Assembly: GCA_023954075.1 (NCBI GenBank)
Contig: JAMLIV010000001.1
Span: 124,001 to 188,000 of the forward strand
Length of the DNA: 64,000 nt
Reading direction: 5' to 3'
From: Lysobacteraceae bacterium
GTDB lineage: Bacteria > Pseudomonadota > Gammaproteobacteria > Xanthomonadales > Xanthomonadaceae
Every line of letters begins with the position of its first letter. The stretch's first letter is position 1. Below the pieces are notes generated by a model. That model searched no databases. It was not told the DNA's origin and saw only the letters and a list, made by a program, of their open reading frames with translations. Below are positions 61,011-64,000 of this stretch, piece by piece. The position numbers and the translations under genes are program-made.

Positions 61011-63185
61011 ATGCGCCTTCCCCTGATCTTCGCCGGCCTTCTGGCCGCAATGCCCGCCCTGGCCGTGGAGGGCATGTGGACCCCTGAGCAGCTGCCGGAA
61101 ATTTCCGAGGCGCTGACCCGCGCCGGCCTCCAGCTCGATCCGGCCGCGCTCTCCGACCTGCGCGGCCAGCCGATGGGCGCGGTGGTGTCGCTGGGCGGCT
61201 GCACCGCCTCGTTCGTCTCGCCCAGGGGCCTGGTGGTCACCAACCACCACTGCGCCTATGGCGCGCTGCAGCTCAATTCCACGCCCGAAAACCACATGCT
61301 GCGCGATGGCTTCATCGCCGCCTCGCTGGCCGACGAACCCTCCGCCGGCCCCGCCGCGCGCATCTGGGTGACCGAGGACATCAGCGACGTGACCGGCACA
61401 GTGCTCGGGGCGATTTCGCGCAAGGCCACCGACCGCCAGCGCAACGACGCCATCGAAGCGGCGCAGAAGAGGCTGGTGGCCGAATGCGAGGCCGACGGCC
61501 AGTACCGCTGCCGCGTGTTCTCGCATTTTGGCGGGGTGCAGTACCGCCTGTTCCGCCAGATGGAAATCCGCGACGTGCGCATCGCCTACGCGCCGCCCGA
61601 GGCCATCGGCAAGTTCGGCGGTGATACCGACAACTGGCAATGGCCGCGCCACACCGGCGACTTCACCTTCTATCGTGCCTACGTCGGCCCGGACGGCAAG
61701 CCCGCGCCGTTCTCGAAGGACAACGTGCCCTATCGGCCCAGGCACTTCCTTCCCATCGCGAAGGACGGCGTGGCCGAAGGCGACTTCGTGATGGTCGCCG
61801 GCTACCCCGGCCGCACCCAGCGCTACCAGCTCGCCGACCAGATTGAAGACGCCATTTCCTGGAGCTATCCGACCCAGATCGAGATCTTCGACGATCTGAT
61901 GGCGCTGATCCGGTCGGCCGGCGAGGCCGATCCGAAGGTGGCGATCACCTACGTAGCGACCATGGCCGGCCTGAACAACGCCCGCAAGAACATGGCCGGG
62001 ATGCTGGAAGGCTTCCGCCGCGCCGACGCCGCCGGCATCAAGCGGGGCGAGGAAAACGCGCTGGTGGCCTGGCTGCAGTCGCAGGGGCGCTCGGGCAAGG
62101 CGGCGCTGGACAACTATCGCCAGTACGTGGACCTCATCAACGGCCAGCGCGCCACCCGCGAGCGCGACCGCATCATGGCGATGATGAGTGGCAGCGGCCT
62201 GATCGGCTCGGCCAACACGCTCTATCGCCTCGCGCGCGAACGCGCCAAGACCGATGACGCCCTCCGCGAGGCGGGCTACCAGGAGCGCGACTGGCCGGCG
62301 CTGGAAGCCGGCCAGCGCCAGCTCGACCGCCGCATGGATCCGGGCGTGGATCGCCGGATCCTTGGCTACTGGCTGGCGAAGTACGCCGCGCTGCCGGCCG
62401 CCCAGCGCCTGCCCGAACTCGACGCCTGGGCCGGGCTTTCCGGCGATGCGCCCGCCACCGATGGGCTCAAGGCCAGGATCGATGCGCTCTATGCCGGCAC
62501 CCGCCTGGATACGCTCGATGCGCGCCTGGCCGCCTTCACCGCCACACCGGCCGAACTGGAGGCCAGCGACGACGGCTTCCTCCGTCTCGCCGCCGCGCTC
62601 TATCCCGCGATGCAGCGCCTGGAGGCCGAGCGCAAGACCTTCAACGGTGCCGTGGCGCGCCTGCAGCCGGGCTACATGCAGGCGCTGATCGATTTTCGCG
62701 ACAGCCAGGATCGTGCCACCTATCCCGACGCCAACTCCAGCCTGCGCATCACCTTCGGCAACGTAATGGGCGTCTCCCCGCGCGACGGCCTGTATTACCA
62801 GCCCTTCACCACCACCCGGGGTCTGGTGGAAAAGCACACCGGCGAAGGCGAGTTCGACGCCACCGCGGCACAGCTCGACGCCATCGCCGCGCGCCGCTTC
62901 GGCACCTGGGAAGTGCCCGCGCTCAAGGACGTGCCGGTCAACTACCTGGCCGATCTGGACGTGACCGGCGGCAACTCCGGCTCGCCCACGCTGAACGCGA
63001 AAGGCGAACTGGTGGGGCTCATCTTCGACGGCATCTGGGAATCGGTCGCGTCCAACTGGGTCTTCGATCCGGCCCTGACCCGCACCATCCACGTCGATTC
63101 GCGCTACATGCTCTGGGTCATGGACGAGGTCCATCCCGCGCCGGCGATCCTGGAGGAACTGGGCGTGAGTCCGCACCTGGATTGA
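61011..63185 (+). CDS. S46 family dipeptidyl-peptidase, DPP7-like specificity
   Basis: A 724-residue secreted serine peptidase. Signal peptide 1-18 (LLAAMPALA) followed by VEGMWTPEQLPEI. Catalytic H80 (VVTNHHCAYGALQ), Asp in FGGDTDNWQWPRHTGDF, nucleophile S656 (DVTGGNSGSPTLN). The S1-pocket position 18 residues after the serine is Gly (LVGLIFDG, G674), as in DPP7, which prefers hydrophobic P1 residues. This contrasts with the Arg of the other S46 gene at 55585-57684. The start at ATG 61011 gives a good signal sequence. Confidence 0.94.
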   Translation: MRLPLIFAGLLAAMPALAVEGMWTPEQLPEISEALTRAGLQLDPAALSDLRGQPMGAVVSLGGCTASFVSPRGLVVTNHHCAYGALQLNSTPENHMLRDGFIAASLADEPSAGPAARIWVTEDISDVTGTVLGAISRKATDRQRNDAIEAAQKRLVAECEADGQYRCRVFSHFGGVQYRLFRQMEIRDVRIAYAPPEAIGKFGGDTDNWQWPRHTGDFTFYRAYVGPDGKPAPFSKDNVPYRPRHFLPIAKDGVAEGDFVMVAGYPGRTQRYQLADQIEDAISWSYPTQIEIFDDLMALIRSAGEADPKVAITYVATMAGLNNARKNMAGMLEGFRRADAAGIKRGEENALVAWLQSQGRSGKAALDNYRQYVDLINGQRATRERDRIMAMMSGSGLIGSANTLYRLARERAKTDDALREAGYQERDWPALEAGQRQLDRRMDPGVDRRILGYWLAKYAALPAAQRLPELDAWAGLSGDAPATDGLKARIDALYAGTRLDTLDARLAAFTATPAELEASDDGFLRLAAALYPAMQRLEAERKTFNGAVARLQPGYMQALIDFRDSQDRATYPDANSSLRITFGNVMGVSPRDGLYYQPFTTTRGLVEKHTGEGEFDATAAQLDAIAARRFGTWEVPALKDVPVNYLADLDVTGGNSGSPTLNAKGELVGLIFDGIWESVASNWVFDPALTRTIHVDSRYMLWVMDEVHPAPAILEELGVSPHLD

Positions 63186-63186
63186 G

Positions 63187-63300
63187 CCATTGCGTCGGGG
63201 CGCACCATCGCGTCGGTGGCCACGCCCCCGACGACGGAGGTTTCCGTACACTGCAACGCAAGCGTCGGCCGCGTAGGGCCGACCTACGGTGGCGGTGGGC
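63187..63300. repeat. Repeat-filled gap between the DPP7-like gene and the ubiB-type gene
   Basis: CGTCGGGGCG (63192) and CCCCCGACG (about 63226) form an inverted pair, and 63263-63289 (CGTCGGCCGCGTAGGGCCGA...) is an inverted copy of the repeats at 52035 and 52135. It lies between convergent genes. Confidence 0.65.
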
Positions 63301-63303
63301 TGC

Positions 63304-64000
63304 TCATCGCCGCCCGCCGCGCAGGATGGAAATCAGCACCCACACCCCGCCCAGCGCGGCACCGATGAAGCCCAGCACGCCGAAGCCGGAGATGGTCGAC
63401 AGCGCGATCGGCCCCTTGATGTTCATCACGATGGCCGAACCGATGATCAGGGCCGAGGTGACCAGCCCGACCGTGAGCCGGCTGACGGCGCGGTCGAGCT
63501 GGTCGCCGAATGGCTTGAGCGAGGTGACTTCCACTTCCACATGCAGCTTGCCGCGCCGCGCCATGCGCAGGATGTGGCGCAGGTCGCGCGGCAGGCTGGC
63601 CACCAGGCTCATCGTGCTGGACAGGACGTGCCAGCCGCGCCGCGCCAGCGCGCGGGGCGAGTACTGCTCGGCCAGCGCCCGGCGCAGGTAGGGCAGGGCC
63701 ACCGCGGCCATGTCGAAATCCGGATCCAGCTCGCGTCCCATGCCCTCCAGCGTGACGAAGGCCTTGAGCATCAGTGCCAGATCCGGCGGCAGGGTCAGGC
63801 CGTTGTTGCGCAGCACCGCGATCATGTCGGTGAGCATGCGGCCAAAGCCCAGATGCCTGAGCGGCACGCCGCGGTAAGTGTCGACGAAGGCGTCGATCTC
63901 GGTGAGCAGCTGCGTCTCGTCGATGTCGATGCTGCCGGCCCAGTCCAGCAGCACCTCGGACACCTCATTCACTTCCTGCGTCGCCAGCCCGTAGAGGAGC
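63304..64000 (-). CDS. ABC1/UbiB family kinase-like protein, C-terminal part (runs off the window)
   Basis: The last ~232 residues of an AarF/ABC1/UbiB atypical kinase, which supports ubiquinone synthesis. Visible: LLYGLATQEVNEVSEVLLDW at the window edge, the helical C-terminal lobe with LALMLKAFVTLEGMGRELDP (a conserved segment of the family), and two C-terminal membrane helices (LTVGLVTSALIIGSAIVMNI and GFGVLGFIGAALGGVWVLIS). The kinase core with the KxGQ motif lies outside the window. It could be ubiB itself or a UbiB paralogue; context does not decide. Confidence 0.9.
   Translation of the reverse strand, partial: LLYGLATQEVNEVSEVLLDWAGSIDIDETQLLTEIDAFVDTYRGVPLRHLGFGRMLTDMIAVLRNNGLTLPPDLALMLKAFVTLEGMGRELDPDFDMAAVALPYLRRALAEQYSPRALARRGWHVLSSTMSLVASLPRDLRHILRMARRGKLHVEVEVTSLKPFGDQLDRAVSRLTVGLVTSALIIGSAIVMNIKGPIALSTISGFGVLGFIGAALGGVWVLISILRGGRR

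Noticed and set aside
60987-63251. Minus-strand open frame of about 754 codons opposite the DPP7-like gene
   Set aside because: Antisense to an S46 peptidase with intact catalytic motifs; the composition is that of a GC-driven shadow frame.

Overview
The window is GC-rich DNA (mostly G/C third positions, GTG and TTG starts, recurrent TAGAAT-type -10 boxes). It most resembles a gammaproteobacterium of the Lysobacterales (Xanthomonadales). The evidence is the combination of a ybgC-tolQRAB-pal-cpoB operon next to ruvB, a complete ccoNOQPGHIS cluster, paired S46 dipeptidyl-peptidases with an M2 peptidase, SufT, a small SET-domain protein, and many palindromic intergenic repeats of the kind common in that order. 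No rRNA, CRISPR array, insertion sequence or prophage is visible; this is an ordinary chromosomal segment with scattered scars.

Layout. 0-4 kb: the 5' part of sdaA, a glutaredoxin-like gene, a palindromic repeat, then a serine/threonine kinase with a TPR tail translationally coupled to an ECF sigma factor. 4-12 kb: ruvB, the Tol-Pal envelope operon and queE-queC (queuosine). 12-17 kb: tRNA-Lys with an arylsulfatase remnant at its 3' side, then a four-gene heme-copper oxidase operon whose catalytic residues and gene order suggest an sNOR-type nitric oxide reductase, a cupin gene and tRNA-Phe with its terminator. 17-32 kb: housekeeping and accessory genes (hutD, M20 peptidase, GlsB-like protein, a META lipoprotein broken by an in-frame TGA, a MASE1-GGDEF-EAL c-di-GMP enzyme, SET protein, yggT-proC, sufT, a secreted subtilase with duplicated PKD-PPC modules, a short asparaginase, DUF2069, yihY, TlpA-like protein, acylphosphatase). 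32-37 kb: a second kinase-TPR gene, prfC and a CBS protein. 37-49 kb: the cbb3 oxidase cluster with an FNR/Anr box, followed by a TonB-dependent receptor behind an FNR-like box. 49-52 kb: ahcY under an S-adenosylhomocysteine riboswitch, and hutI. 52-55.5 kb: yajC-secD-secF. 55.5-64 kb: DPP11-like S46 peptidase, M2 peptidase, tdh, DPP7-like S46 peptidase and the 3' part of a ubiB-type kinase gene.

How the genes fit together. The clearest unit is respiration at low oxygen: the cbb3 oxidase with its copper loading and maturation factors, plus a separate heme-copper enzyme that may reduce NO. A second theme is amino-acid and peptide use (SdaA, Tdh, HutI/HutD, ProC, four peptidases). A third is genome plasticity by short palindromic elements. 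One lies in frame inside the ccoI copper ATPase gene, one spans the ruvB/ybgC junction, and others fill intergenic gaps. No wholly new defence or mobile system was found. The strongest leads are the sNOR-type operon, the in-frame palindromes and the kinase-sigma pair.
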